From Adiantum capillus-veneris (Eukaryota; Streptophyta; Polypodiopsida; Polypodiales; Pteridaceae): a DNA stretch of 64,000 nucleotides. Shown one piece after another: positions 11,791 to 24,099 of this stretch (positions are counted from its first letter, which is position 1; the number at the start of each line of letters is the position of its first letter). The DNA is taken from the NCBI GenBank assembly GCA_014529385.2, contig CM043964.1, positions 138,904,529 to 138,968,528 on the forward strand. The letters are read 5' to 3'. Both the position numbers and the translations under genes were made by a program. The notes beneath the pieces are model-generated. The model had not been told where the DNA came from. It worked only from the letters and a program-made list of their open reading frames with translations, and made no database searches.

Positions 11791-13730
11791 AAAACACACA
11801 CGAGTTAAGAGATATGGTCAAAAAGCAGATTGTTGTCCACTACACTTAACCAAAATTTTTGACTCCATGCTCCTTGGAGAACTAATATATAGATTCACCG
11901 GATGGGCAAACCCACTTAACCAATTGAAAATCTTGATAAAACTTGATGATAAATGAATTTATGTCTCCGTTATCATTTTGGGAATGCGAGTTATTAATCA
12001 CCCTATTATCAGTTTTACCTACACACGTAGGAGTGCTATCAAAGGGGGATACCATATGACGTCGTGAGTTAACCGAGCCGTTTTGATATGTTTTATGGTT
12101 TGTTTTGGTGAGTTGATTTCAATTATTAGATGGCCCTAAACTTACATTAGAGTATATGGTTAAACATTCGGAAACGCATAGGCATATATGAATAAAGTGA
12201 CTTTCTTTGAGGGTTATCGTTTGTTGTGTGAGTATCATATGGTCAAAGTGACGTGATGAAGTGATAGTCTACATTATAGAGCTAAACTTGATGTATTGGA
12301 TTGAGGTCAAATACTTTCATTTGCATGTTTTGCATGCTCCCAAAAATGTCAGAAAGTTGTTTTTGCATATGTGTGAGTCGTTGGTCAGACTCTTTTTATG
12401 CATGTAGATTCCGATTGATTACAGGGGATATGTCAAACTCCAAGTGTGGGAGTTGGTTCAGTGTGATTATGATTTATGGTTAAGGGTTGAGATTCCCTCA
12501 TGGATTATGGTTGATATTTTATGGTGGAAGCCGGTGTGGCTTATGGTTTTTTTTTCTGGATTGAGTTATGCTGCCAAAATTTTTGCAGCCATGTTATGTT
12601 CTAAAGTGGTTATGCAGGATTGGTCGTGCCTCACCCAAGTAGGGTGGAGAGGTCACCCGTGTGATGTGATTGGATTATGGTTTATGGTTTATGGGTTTTG
12701 GATTGGATCATGAAGTGATCAAGATGGTTTATGGTAGACGTGTAACGGTAGAGACCCTGTACAGTCTAACTGTTTGGAAAAGGAATTATTTGTGCATATG
12801 GGAAGTGCTATTGTGATTGGACTCATGTGTTATGTTTCTCATGGCAGCGTCGCTACAAGACTAGGATCACCTACATCACTTAGCCTTAGACTAAAGGATC
12901 GCTGACCTGGGGCTTTGCTGGATCAAGGGTGTTGCCTAGGTCTTCTTCTTTCTGTTAGGCTCATCTACACGCTTAGCGCGTCGGGGGTTGAATGACCTAC
13001 ACAGATAATGCATCGGGGATCTTTCCTTGGCTTAGCCTAAACACCCAATGTTGGGCATCGAAGAGACGTGGCACCTAAACTGGTATGGTTGGTGTTGATA
13101 CCCTACCACCTACTGGTATTTGGGATCCTTTCAGAGCTTTAATTCATGGAGGGAGGCGAAGCGGCCTCACCTATGTCTAGCTCAGGTAGGATGGAGGTGT
13201 TTTGGCTCGCTTCAGGCGAAGTGAAATTCTCTCTGTCCGTAGTAGAGCGGAAGTGGATGGGTGGACCGGTCGATCACTACACAGGTCCAGTGCTCTGCTA
13301 GTTATTTTGTCATAATTTTTTTTTGATGTTATGGTATATCCAAATTTTGTCATTGCAGTAATACATGGTTGCCTGTTCCATTTAGATGGGCATTTAAAGA
13401 TTCTCTGTTGTCAATTTCTCACGTCTTTGTGCACTCTATTTCATCCTCCACTATATTCTCTCTGTCTCTCTTTCCGCAACACGGTGTACACATGTATTCA
13501 CCCTCCACAATGTTATATTTTTTCTTGAGTACGCTTTCATTCATAACACCCATTCAAGGGTAGCACCAGTCGCTAAACTCCATGCTCATGGCCTAAACTC
13601 CATGCTTGGTCGGGCGCTGAGAACTCCTCCCCTGTACAAATGCTTCCGCAACTCTGATGTATATTGAAAATTGTGTAAAAGTGTAAATTGTATATTCTAT
13701 GCATAGACCCCTACGGAGGGGTATCTCTCA
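11784..13730 (+). repeat. 5'-truncated copy of the giant LTR
   Basis: Colinear with the distal half of the LTRs ending at 23,830 and 55,487: it starts at the shared GTCATGTGAAAA word, runs through GTGTGGGAGTTGGTTCAG and ATGGATGGGTGGACCGGT, and ends with the same GGGGTATCTCTCA. It has lost the proximal part including the promoter. ORFs inside (for example 12.3-12.7 kb) are LTR text, not genes. Confidence 0.9.
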
Positions 13731-13791
13731 CATACCAGATGAATATATGAATGAAATTATGATTCTTCAAATCTCATTGATGCAGACATAG

Positions 13792-14574
13792 AAGGCAGTA
13801 CCAAATTGGGACACCAATCAACCCAAGCTATCACTTAAAGGAGGACAACTCGTAGTTCCAATTTCACCGAGCAAAGAGGAATGGAAAAGAGGTCTCCCAC
13901 AAAAGAAACCAGGGAATAATCCATCTACGTCAGCCTCTAGTCAAGCAAAGGCTACAAGGAGCATGCAAGGAGTTGGGCAGATTTGGGTACCAAAATCACA
14001 GCTCAAAGACAATCCGTCTCAAATTTGGGTGTCCAAAAACTCATCTACAATATTTAAAGAGGTTCCACATCTAACAACTCAAAAAAAAACATATTTCCAA
14101 AGAGAATCTAGCACTGGATGGGTTTGGAAACCAAAGGAGCATTTATCTTCTCCACAAACTGCAAAGCTGATAAATCAATGGAAAGTGAAATCTCAAAAAA
14201 CTCCACCACATCAGTTCATCAACCGAAAATTGAAATACCAATGGAGAGTCAAGCCTCAGCAACCGTCATCATTGTTATCGACAGCTCAAGAAATCAGTGT
14301 GTCAAAGCATCCAGATGGTACAATCAGGCAAAAAGCACATAAATTACAAAATCTGCTATTTAGAAGACATCAACAAGATACCTCGACTACGGAAACCCTT
14401 GAATTAACTACTCAAGACCCAAGTCTTGCACCGCATATTGATCTGAATTGCATTGACCTTCAAAGCATGGTAGAGCCAACCACGGCTATGCATAGACACG
14501 ATTGTTCAACCCATGCACACAGTCGTCCCAGAGTACTAAATCTAGGAGAGGGGGAAGGAAACTTCATTAATTAA
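13792..14574 (+). pseudogene. Third copy of retropepsin-tail/W-[VI]-P-K ORF
   Basis: Open for about 260 codons after a TAG at 13,789. It begins in the closing strand of a retropepsin-like domain (NWDTNQPKLSLKGG, comparable to the IDW motif of TG1). A Ser/Lys-rich linker follows, then QIWVPK (W at 13,984), QIWVSK and WVWKPK, then degenerate WKVK and WRVK forms. The catalytic part and everything upstream are absent; the left boundary is the end of the LTR fragment. The ORF ends just before a polypurine tract, the same position relative to the LTR as in TG1. Confidence 0.7.
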
Positions 14575-14585
14575 GGACAATGTTT

Positions 14586-14601
14586 GAAGAGGGAGAAAAA
14601 G
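14586..14601 (+). other. Candidate polypurine tract
   Basis: GAAGAGGGAGAAAAAG just downstream of the WVPK ORF stop, followed by TTGGATGTTAACG, a possible LTR start (TG at 14,603 or 14,607). Confidence 0.55.
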
Positions 14602-14602
14602 T

Positions 14603-15907
14603 TGGATGTTAACGTGTGGTTTTTTGCAAAACTACCTAATAACGTCCTTAAAAATCATCAACAGGGAAATTTTAGCTAATAAAATCTCCCCAATGAGTGT
14701 AAATATTCTATATAATATCAAAAATTACATTAAAAAATAGTCCTTTTTGCTTATTTTTATTATTTTTTCTTGATATTGGAGCTTAAAAATAGAGAAATCC
14801 ACCAAAAAGTAATAAAAGAGTGTTTTTCAATGGATTTTTTTAATTGTTGATCCTTCAATTTGCATTTTATTATTTTCTTTGATTTTTCAATAAACAAGTC
14901 AAAAATTAATCATAAATAGCAAAAGAGCTCAGATGGAGAAATTGAAAATATGCTGATGATCACGAGGACAATACGCTGATAAATTAGGCCACCAGGGCCT
15001 ATTTTTGCAAAATTCTTGCAGAATGAGCTAACAGAGTCCGATTGAGGAAATTTTCGAGTCTAACATAGATTTCACGGCCTATTAGGACTAGCAGGGAATT
15101 AGGGGAAAAGTAATTTGGGAAGTCCGAGTATAGATATCTTAGGTAGCCCAAAATTGCCTCATTTCTACTAGTCACCCTTGGAGAAGAGAGCTCTCGGCCT
15201 ACTTTGAGTGCGATTTCCGGAGTCTACAGTCACCCATTTTCAGCGCCGTTTCACACGAGATATGAGGGGTAAGTTTTAAACTCATCAAAGAAAATTTCTA
15301 TGCATTTGGAAACAAGTATGGGTCCTAAAAAAACCCTAGAATCCTAGCTATGTACAGACTCCTAGGACACAAAAATGACTATAGCGACTTGTCAGCTCAA
15401 CCGAATTGGACAAGATTTGATATGTAGCATGCCCCTAGATAGTAGAACATTTCCATATCATTAGATGACCATTTGGCAGGGGTCGAGGGGGTTCCCAAGT
15501 AAATAATCTAGGTTTTGCCACATGCCAGAATTGAATTCTGACTTCATGGGCAGCATATAGACAAGGTCTATAAACAATGGCTTTAGCAGTGACCAAACAC
15601 CTCTACACGCCAAGTGGTAAACAAAAAATGGTGAGTTCAGAGTCAACAAGAGCACAAAGTGATGCCGACATGATTAAAACTTACCAAACTTATTTTAGGA
15701 CAGATGTAATAAAGTTGTGTAGGTCATCAAAATGTCATTTCAAGCATAAATTTTAGATTATGTACATAATCACGATTATATATGTTTTTGCAAATTTGAC
15801 GTAAAAATCAACATCATGATTCACCTATCACTTGTACACATCTATTTCATGTCACATGTCAAATATGAGCCCAAAATGTCCCCAGACTTTGTCAAAAACG
15901 CACTAAG
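14603..15907 (+). other. Presumed LTR/leader DNA upstream of ORF X-B
   Basis: AT-rich, no gene. The first part may be the LTR of the 13.8-kb relic. The last part contains a palindrome unit (core AATCACGATT, 15,768-15,777) belonging to the same periodic array as those at 56.2 and 56.5 kb, from which it has been separated by the 40-kb insertion. Confidence 0.5.
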
Positions 15908-15912
15908 TAGCT
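15908..15912. other. Left target-site duplication TAGCT of the outer element
   Basis: TAGCT immediately before the LTR TG. The identical TAGCT follows the other LTR end at 56,072-56,076. Confidence 0.93.
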
Positions 15913-16859
15913 TGTTGACCGTTGGGTCAACAACACGACATAGCTCAACAAAGCCTTATTTTTTGAGAGTTATAGAATGCTGAGGATTATGGTTATAAAC
16001 ATCATATGTAATGGATAGGTAGTCTAGTTGTAGAAGCCGGGGTGCAATGCCACTTCCAGATTGTAAATACCAAGCCATTTGACCCCTCAAACTCTACTTT
16101 TTGGTTAACCTAAGGTAGCCTTAGTATATAAGGTATCCAGGTCACTTTTGTAAATACACTTTTATCATAATCATAGTTTTAAGCTGCCATTGACTGTGTG
16201 TGAGAGAGGAAGAGAGAGTGTGTGAGCTTCATCCTAGTGCTACTCCCCGCTCGCTCATCACATTGGAGATCCGATTGCACCATCGTGTTAGGCTCGGCAA
16301 GAGCGACGCGACAACACTAATCATTCCTCGCGGAACAGAGCAAACACGCTCGTGTATCTATGAGCTATTTGTGGTAGTAAACATATCAAATGATGTCTGT
16401 TTTTTGCATGCAAGTAGTCATTAGAATTGTGGGGCGACATAAGCTACACATAGGTACTCATAGACCTTAGTTTTGGGCACTTTTGAAATCCGGCTCTGTC
16501 TTTATATGTGTTTTCCAAATATGGATTTAGAGAGAGGGTTTCTAGTGTAGAGGCTTTGGGACAGGTGTATCCTAGTGAGGTGATGGCAATCCTTAAGTTT
16601 CGTATGATTCTGGCATGGTTTAGTGAGATTCCTTCCATTGTGTGTATGTGGGTAGGTGGTGTAGTTGAGAGTAGTGAGATTCTAGATTGTGGTTTAGTTG
16701 GCCTTCCAGAGTGTTGTATGTGTAGGATGGTCTCAGGCTGACAAGCTAAAGAGATTTTCTCCGTGTGCCTATCGTGTCATCTATGTCCTCAATTAACATT
16801 ATGTTGAACTATGTTGTGTTGCATGCACTTTATGGGTGGTGTGATTCATTTCCGCAACA
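15913..16859 (+). repeat. 5' LTR of outer element
   Basis: 947 bp from TGTTGACCGTTGGGTCAACA to CCGCAACA. TATA-like TATATAAGG at 16,125-16,133. Aligned along its length with the two halves of the 3' LTR with scattered substitutions and small indels, so it is an old pair. The GTTGGGTCAAC words near the start form a short inverted repeat. Confidence 0.93.
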
Positions 16860-16860
16860 T

Positions 16861-16877
16861 TGGCACCATTGTCGGGA
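16861..16877 (+). other. Primer-binding site, tRNA-Asp type
   Basis: TGGCACCATTGTCGGGA one base after the LTR. It resembles the TGGCGCC...GCCGGGGA site of plant Tat/Athila elements, with decay. Confidence 0.75.
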
Positions 16878-19864
16878 ATACAAGGACTTAGGTAGGTATT
16901 CCTACTAACACTTGTGTGATAATTGCTTGCTTTAGTGTCGGCTAAAGAAAACATTTTTCTCAAGTGGATCCGGAAGAGGTTATTCCGAGATCAAGTGGAT
17001 AGCAAAGAAGCGTGTGTCTTGCCAAGGTCTACGATTAGGTAGATTTAGTAAGGATTTGTAGATTAGAGTAGTTGTTGGTGGTCGACATCTTTATGATGTG
17101 ATAAAAGCGTTTGCTAGTCCGTGTGTGGCATTGAAGCATTTTTCTACTCATAGATGCAAAACCCCATATGATTTGTAGGAGTAGCTTTAGGAAAGTGATA
17201 TGATTCTGATCTAGGGCTATTCATCATTGATTCATTTGCTAAAGTGCTTGTTTGCATTTAGAATCTCTAAAAAGTCTTCTTTTAAGAGTAAAAATGCAAT
17301 TAACATATTTGTGTTGATAATTTTGCATGATTGATTGATGTTGAGCATATAAAAGAGCATGTGCAAGGGTTCTATGTTCAAAAATTGAAATTCTATAAAC
17401 TTGGACATCTTACATGTATGATGTCTTAGCGGGCATTTGGAGACATTTGACTACACCAAAGTGTTCAGGAGGGGGTTTTTACCCGAAGTATACATTGAGA
17501 CTAGAGTTTTGACCAACTCTTGACACCCAAAAGACAAAAGACGGAGTGTCTGAAACAAAAAATAGAAAAACTTGTGACTTTGAGCACAATTTTGCATGAA
17601 AATTGGTAGAAGTGCTTGAATACCATTGCTAGAGACTTGAGGATGCTTGTGAATGAATTCTGTCAAAAAAATCATCAACAGATATCATACACGTATAATG
17701 CCTGAGGGGTGTTTCTGGCAGCAAATTTGAACTTTTGACATTATACTCATCTTCTGCATGTTGTGCTGAGCATATACACCAAATTCCATATCATTTGGAC
17801 TTATAGATTGAGAGTTAAGGGGATTTTACTCTTTTAGGGGATTTCCTTGTCGACGTGGTGATTTTGAGCAATTTTGACATGCAAAATTTGTTGAGCACAT
17901 ATTCTTGTTGTACACACCGAGGGGCACCTGTGGTAGAAACGGAATTGAATTTTGACCACCTGAACATCATACGCGTATGATGTCTTAGAAGCCAGATCTA
18001 GGGTCAAAAGTTACATCTGAGTGTACCCTTGTGATCTACAACATTTAGGAAGCATATAGGCCAAATTTCATCAAATTTGAAGCATTTTTGGGCTTGCAAA
18101 GACCATAAGACGCATCTAGGCAAGTGAATGCTTGTATTGGCCATATCTTGCACAAAAAGTGTTGAAATTCAATTTTGAAACTTGTTGTGAGTTGCCAGTG
18201 TACTGAGGGAACCTCTGGAGTAAAACTCGCTTCATTCTGACCAGTTAGACATCATACGCGTATAATGTCTAAAGGGCACTTTTAGGGGCCAAAATTGAAA
18301 TCTGAGCTTACCAGGGTGTTAAGCACAACAAAACAAGCTTATAGACCAAATTTGGGCCAATTCTGAGCACATAGACATCATACGCATATGATGTCTCAAG
18401 GCCAGATATGACAATCCAATTTCACCTTTGACCACATAGGAGGGTTGGAAATGATTTATTAAACTTTCTTGCAAAATTTCATCTCATTTAGACAGATACT
18501 TTTGCTCTTAAAGAGATTTTTGCAGATAAAGAAGGTAAAGGTGAAAATGTGGTGATTTTGAGCAATTTTGTCATCCAAAATTTGTTGTAATCACATATTC
18601 TTGTTGTATGCATTAAGGAGTACCTTGGATAGGAATATCAGTAGAATTTGAGCCAAAAGACATCATACGTGTATGATGTCTCATAGACCAGATCTGGGTC
18701 AAATCAGACATTTGGGCATACCTCAATGTCCTAGAGCATAAAAGAAGTCCCTACCCAAAATTTCATTGCATTTGGAGCTCATTTGAGCTTATTAAGGCTA
18801 GAAGACAAATTTGGACAGACTCATGCTTGTACTGATCATAACTTGCCCAAAAAATGTCCAAATTGAATTCTGAAAGTTGCTTGAGTGATAAGGAATCATT
18901 GGGATAAAAGTCACCTCATTCTGTCACAAAATACTTTATACGCGTATAATGTCTCAAGTATCAAAATAAAGGTTAGAATCACAAACTGAGACTTGAAATG
19001 GGTAGATGAGATAAATTTTGGTTTTATTTAGTCGTTTTTTGAGAGAAAAAAATTCAAAAAAGGGGGGTAGGAAAAATTCATAATCCACATGAAGAAAAGA
19101 CTGAAGAGATAGTAAAGAAGGTCCAAGAAAATGACGAAACTTCACGAAGCATGTCTCAAAAGCCATACGCACAATGGATAATGTCAGAGCTAAGAAAAGA
19201 ATGTTAATCACTCTTCAACAACAACATGAGGCCAAAAATGACTTAAAATGGTCATCAAACTCCGGGATGGACTATAGAGACAAAAGAAAGTTAGTGATCG
19301 ACTGAACGGAAGCAGCCATCAAGTGTAAAGTTGCCTATCAGGAATTTCATGCAACTACAAGTCCATATACACGAAGTAGATCTTTATACTATAAATCTTC
19401 TATCTTTTATGTGACTTAATAAAGCCTAACAAACAAAAGGGACTACCTGTACTGACAAGAACAAAAGGGGCAGATGTCTGTAGAAGCAACCAAGTGTCAG
19501 GCCAAATTTTGGTCATCATCATTGGTTCTACATGTGTTTGGTAGCTTGAAGGTGCCAAAGATGCCAATCAGTCATTTCAAGACTAAAATCCAAAAAAATG
19601 TCAAATACAAGTCCAAATCAAGCCAAACCTTGTAAGGAGGCTATGAATAGAGAATAAAAGCTAAGGGTTTGAGAAAAAAAAGGGGCTATGAATAGAGAAT
19701 ACAAGCTTCAACAAAAAAAAAACTAACCCCTAGCCAAAGATGCAATTTTTTTCAAATTTGAAGCCATGATAGCCACCTGCATACCTTGTACATCATGTAT
19801 ATGAATTTTGAGGACTAATGCACCAACATCGACAACCAGGTCATGTCAGGGACGGCATGAATTC
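16878..19864 (+). other. Noncoding internal region with periodic palindromes
   Basis: No retroviral domain. Seven palindromic sites with arms like GACATCATACG/CGTATGATGTC lie at 17404-17427, 17681-17703, 17962-17984, 18247-18270, 18373-18396, 18658-18681 and 18931-18954; spacings are 277, 281, 285, 126, 285 and 273 bp. The intervening units share a CAAATTTCAT-N3-ATTTGGA phrase (about 17780, 18062, 18473, 18757), so the region is a very diverged tandem repeat of about 280 bp. A polyA-rich and GGGG-rich tail follows 18,960. Confidence 0.85.
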
Positions 19865-19876
19865 AGAGGGAGGGAG
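19865..19876 (+). other. Polypurine tract of outer element
   Basis: AGAGGGAGGGAG directly abuts the TGTTGAC that opens the 3' LTR. Confidence 0.92.
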
Positions 19877-20207
19877 TGTTGACTGCTGGGTCAACAACAC
19901 GACATAACTCAACAAAGCCTTATTTTTTGAGAGTTATGGAATGCTGAGGATTATGATTATAAACATCATTTGTAATAAGTAGGTAGTCTAGTTGTAGAAG
20001 CCCGGGTGCAATGGCACTTCCCGATTGTAAATACCAAGCCATTTGACCCCTCAAACTCTATTTTTTGGTTAGCCTAAGGTAGCCTTAGTATATAAGGTAC
20101 CTAGGTCACTTTTATAAATACACTTTTATCATAATCATAGTTTTAAGCTACCGTCGACTGTGTGTGAGCGAGGAAGAGAGAGAGAGAGTGAGCTTCATCC
20201 TGCTGGT
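19877..20207 (+). repeat. 3' LTR of outer element, left part
   Basis: Homologous to 15,913-16,237, TATA-like TATATAAGG at 20,089-20,097. It stops at CTTCATCCT where the giant-LTR element is inserted; the LTR resumes at 55,488. Confidence 0.93.
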
Positions 20208-21179
20208 TGTAAGATCCCCAATTTTTGGGTCTGTTTTGAAAATAAGAAAAATAGCTTTCGGGATCTATTTTGTCAAATTTTGATTTAAGATGCTTGATTG
20301 ACATTATTGGAAGGTTCTAAAGTAAAAAGCAAGGCCGTTTCCATGTTCTAGTAGGTTAGACGGATGTTTGGTTCAATTTTGGAAAAATCCGCTATTTTTA
20401 TCTTTTCCATGCTTTTTATGCTTTTAGGTGTTTTTTTGTAAAAAGCAAGGTCGGATCCTTGATCTACATGTTCCAAGGAAGCTATGGTCCAGTTTTATAA
20501 AAATATGCTTTTTGAGTGCTATTAATTTTAGTCTCCGTCGGATTTAAAAATGATCACCCGGAGCAAAAACGAGACCAAACGAGATTTTTACGGGAATTAT
20601 TTTTATAAAAAGCGGAACCGTAAATACGTCGGGGCAGTACGGGAAAGTCATAATTATGTCGAGACATTGCGGTGCGGCATAGTCTAGCTACAATCTTCGA
20701 TAGCTGGCTGGATACTGTTCAATTGGCCAATTTTGCTGTAAAAATTGAATGGTAAGGGGGGAAATTGACCACCAAAAGCAAAGGCATATTTTTAGGAAAG
20801 TTTTCAAAAGCAGGAAACTATTCCTAGCTGTGAAACTAGTGCTACCTTCAACTTGGGGTACACTCCAAGCAATTGGAAAACCTATAAATTCGCATAGACA
20901 CCTCAGTTTTCAGTGTCGTCTATTGCGTCTACTACCGCAAGGCTATACATCACTATCTCCATAAGCTCTTCTCGAGAAGAAGAAGAAGAAGGATAATCTC
21001 TCTCTACTTGCTTACTATCTTCTCTCTCGTTTCACGGTATACGCGCTCTCCAGAAGCTTTCGTGGTGAATACCTCTATGTAGCTCTCATCACCGCTCTCT
21101 TGCGGCAAAGCAAGAAGCCTTTTGACAGTCCCTAATCGATTCTAAAGCACAGTGAGAAGCTCAAAACGCCATAGCCATC

Positions 21180-21266
<87 letters not shown>

Positions 21267-23830
21267 GTCGTTTTTCTGAGTAGTCAACCTCTCAGTGATT
21301 TTTTTTCATATACGAGTGCATGTATAGATCAACCAAATACGTATGAAGTTGTTCCATAATTATTTCATCATGTTTAACACTCTGATTTATGCTCATGTCG
21401 CATTTATGATTACATGTGTGCATAAAAAGCGCTTTCCGTTTCACGTCATAAAGACGGTAGGAACATTGTTTTGGTCATAACTCGCAAATCGTTATGAATC
21501 AACCCAAACGCTTTATACCAAAGATAAAACACATCATTTAGAACATTTTCTCTCTTTGGTGTCATGTGAAAATCACGCATGAGCTAAGAGATATGGTCAA
21601 AAAACAGCTTGCTACCCAATGCACAACCAATTTTTTTGACTCCAGACTCCTTGGAGAACCACTATATAGATTCACCGGATGGGCAAACCCACTTAACCAA
21701 TTGAAAATGTTGATGAAACTTGGTGATAAATGATTTTAGGTCTCCGTTATCACCTCGGGAATGCGAGTCATTAATCATTCCATAATCGGTTTTACCTACA
21801 CGTATAGGGGTACTGCTACCAAGGGAGAGTACCGGTTTTACCTACACGTATAGGGGTACTGCTACCAAGGGAGAGTACCATATGAGGTCATGAGTTAACC
21901 GAGCTGATTATGTATGATTTATAGTTTGCTTTGGTGAGTTGATTTCAGTTATTAGATGCCCATAAACTTATGTGAAGGTTTATGGCTAGAAATCCCGAAC
22001 CGCATAGGCAGATATGATTTAAAGTGGCTTCCTTTTGGGGTTACCATTTGTTGTGTGAGTACCATATGGGTGAAGTGATGTGATAGAGTGCTAGTCTATA
22101 TTATGGATTTGAGCTTGATGCATTGTTTTGAGGTCAAATAATTTCATTTGCATGCTATGCACACTCTTGAAAATGTCGAAAAGTTGTTTTTTGCATATGT
22201 GTGAAGTTATGGTTTATGGCTGACCTAAAGGTCGGTTTTGCATCATGTTTGGGTGATGGAATGTTATCGTATGATGTATGGGAACTTATGGATTGATGTG
22301 GATGTCTCATATGCATGGTTATGATTACTTTCCACCTTTTTAGGTCAAAACTAGCTCTATGTGCTAGGGAGGTGAAGTGCAGATGTGATGCATCAACTTA
22401 TCATGGTTTGATGTCGTCAATTTTTTTTTTTTTAGTATCATGGTTAGTTGTTGGTCGGACTCTTTTTATGCATAAAAGAATCATGTCTTAAGAGTCATAT
22501 GTGTGTGGACTCTGATTGACTGCAAAGGATATATCAAAACCCAAGTGTGGGAGTTGGTTCAGTGTGCTTATGATTTATGGTTAAGGGATGACATTCCCTC
22601 ATGGATTATGGTTCTAATTTTATGGTGGAAGCCAGTGTGGCTCATGGTTTTTTTTTTGGATATGGTTATGCTGCCGAAATTTTGGCAGCCATGTTATGTC
22701 TAAAGTGGTTATGCATGATTGGTTGTGCCTCACCCAAGTTGGGTGGAGTGCTCACCCATGTGATGTAATTGGATTATGGTTTATGGTTTTGCGATTGGAT
22801 CATAAAGTGTTCTAGATGGTTCATGGTAGACGTGTAAGAGTAGAGACCCTGCACAGTTTCATTGTTTGGAAAAGATTGTTTGTGCATATGGAAAGTGCTA
22901 TTGTGATTAAACTCATGTGTTATGTTTCTCATGGTAGCATCACTACAAGACTAAGGTCACCTACAATGCTTAGCCTTAGACTAAAGGGTCGTTGCCTACG
23001 GCTTTGCTAGATCGGGGGTGTTGCCTAGGTCTTCTTCTTTTTTTGTTAGGCTCATCTACATATTTAGTGCATCAGGGGTTGAAGGACCTACACGGCTAAT
23101 GCATCGGGGATTTTGCCTTGGCTTTGCCTAAAAACCCGATGGTGGGCATCAAAGAGGCATAGCGCCTAATTTGGTATGGTTGGTGTTGATACCCTACCAC
23201 CTGCCGGTACTTGGGATCCTTTCAGAGCTCAGGTTCATGGAGGGAGGCGAAGCGACCTCAGCTTATGTCTGACTCAAGTAGGTTGGAGGTGTTCTGGCTC
23301 GCTCTCGATGAAGTGAAATTCTCTATATCCCTAGTAGAGCATATGTGGATGGGTGGACCGGTCGATCCCTACACAGGGTCCGGTGCTTTGCTAGTTATTT
23401 TGTCATAAACTTTTGATGTTAGGGTATACCCAAATTTTGTCATTGCATTAATACATGGTTGTCTATTTCACTTAGATGGTGCATTTAAAGATTCTCTGTT
23501 GTCATTTTCTCATGTCTTTGTGCACTCTATTTCACCCTCCACTATATTCTCTCTCTCTCTTCCCACAACGCGGTGTACACATATATTTACCCTCCACAAT
23601 GTTATATTTTCTCGAGTACGCTTTCATTTGCAACACCCATGCACGAGTAGCACTAGTCGCTAGGTACCTCTAGATGCAGTCCGGCTCATGGCCTAAACTC
23701 CATGCTTGGTCGGGTGTTAAGAACTCCTCTTCTATGCAAACGCTTTCGCAACTCTGATGTATATTGAAAATTGTATAAAGGTGTAAATTGTATATTTTGT
23801 GCATAGACCCCTAGGGAGGGGTATCTCTCA
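20208..23830 (+). repeat. 5' LTR of giant-LTR element (3.6 kb)
   Basis: TG...CA limits. A TATA-like CCTATAAATTCG lies at 20,881-20,892. From about 21,265 to the end it is homologous to 52,976-55,487 and (from about 21,563) to 11,784-13,730. The first kilobase has no counterpart in the 3' LTR. A 46-bp tandem duplication (21,787-21,832 and 21,833-21,878) is private to this copy. The end carries a CCCCT-AGGG-AGGGG hairpin whose loop varies between copies. Confidence 0.9.
21184..21264. repeat. (CT)n microsatellite within LTR
   Basis: About 81 bp of CT. It marks the exact point where homology between the two giant LTRs begins; the 3' LTR has only a few CT units here. Confidence 0.98.
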
Positions 23831-23832
23831 CC

Positions 23833-23844
23833 TGGTATCAGAGC
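23833..23844 (+). other. Primer-binding site, initiator tRNA-Met
   Basis: TGGTATCAGAGC, complementary to the 3' end of plant initiator tRNA-Met, two bases after the LTR CA. Confidence 0.95.
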
Positions 23845-24099
23845 CTATGCTTAAGGTTATGAGGATAGCCTAAAGCATGATACTAGTCGGGTTAGTTATG
23901 CATCGTGCACGCATTCATGCATGCTGTTTGTGAAAGGATATTGTATTCATGATGCATCTATATGTGATAATGGTCGGTGGTAGTTGCTTGACTTGTCTTC
24001 TTGAGTGGAAGTGGTTGGTTTGAGTTATGGTGAAGTGGTTGAAGTGTTCACCCAACAACGGCGTTGTAATTTCTTTGAATGTTTGTTTTGTAGTAACAA

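Noticed and set aside
12301-12713. Plus-strand ORFs with Trp/Met-rich peptides
   Set aside because: The same text occurs with stops in the other two LTR copies (22.5 and 54.2 kb); it is LTR sequence.
17404-18954. Palindromes as rho-independent terminators or bacterial operators
   Set aside because: No U-tract, plant retroelement context, and symmetry over 20+ bp with regular 280-bp spacing.
23833-23844. tRNA gene fragment
   Set aside because: Only the 12-base complement of the tRNA 3' end is present, at the position expected for a PBS; no cloverleaf.
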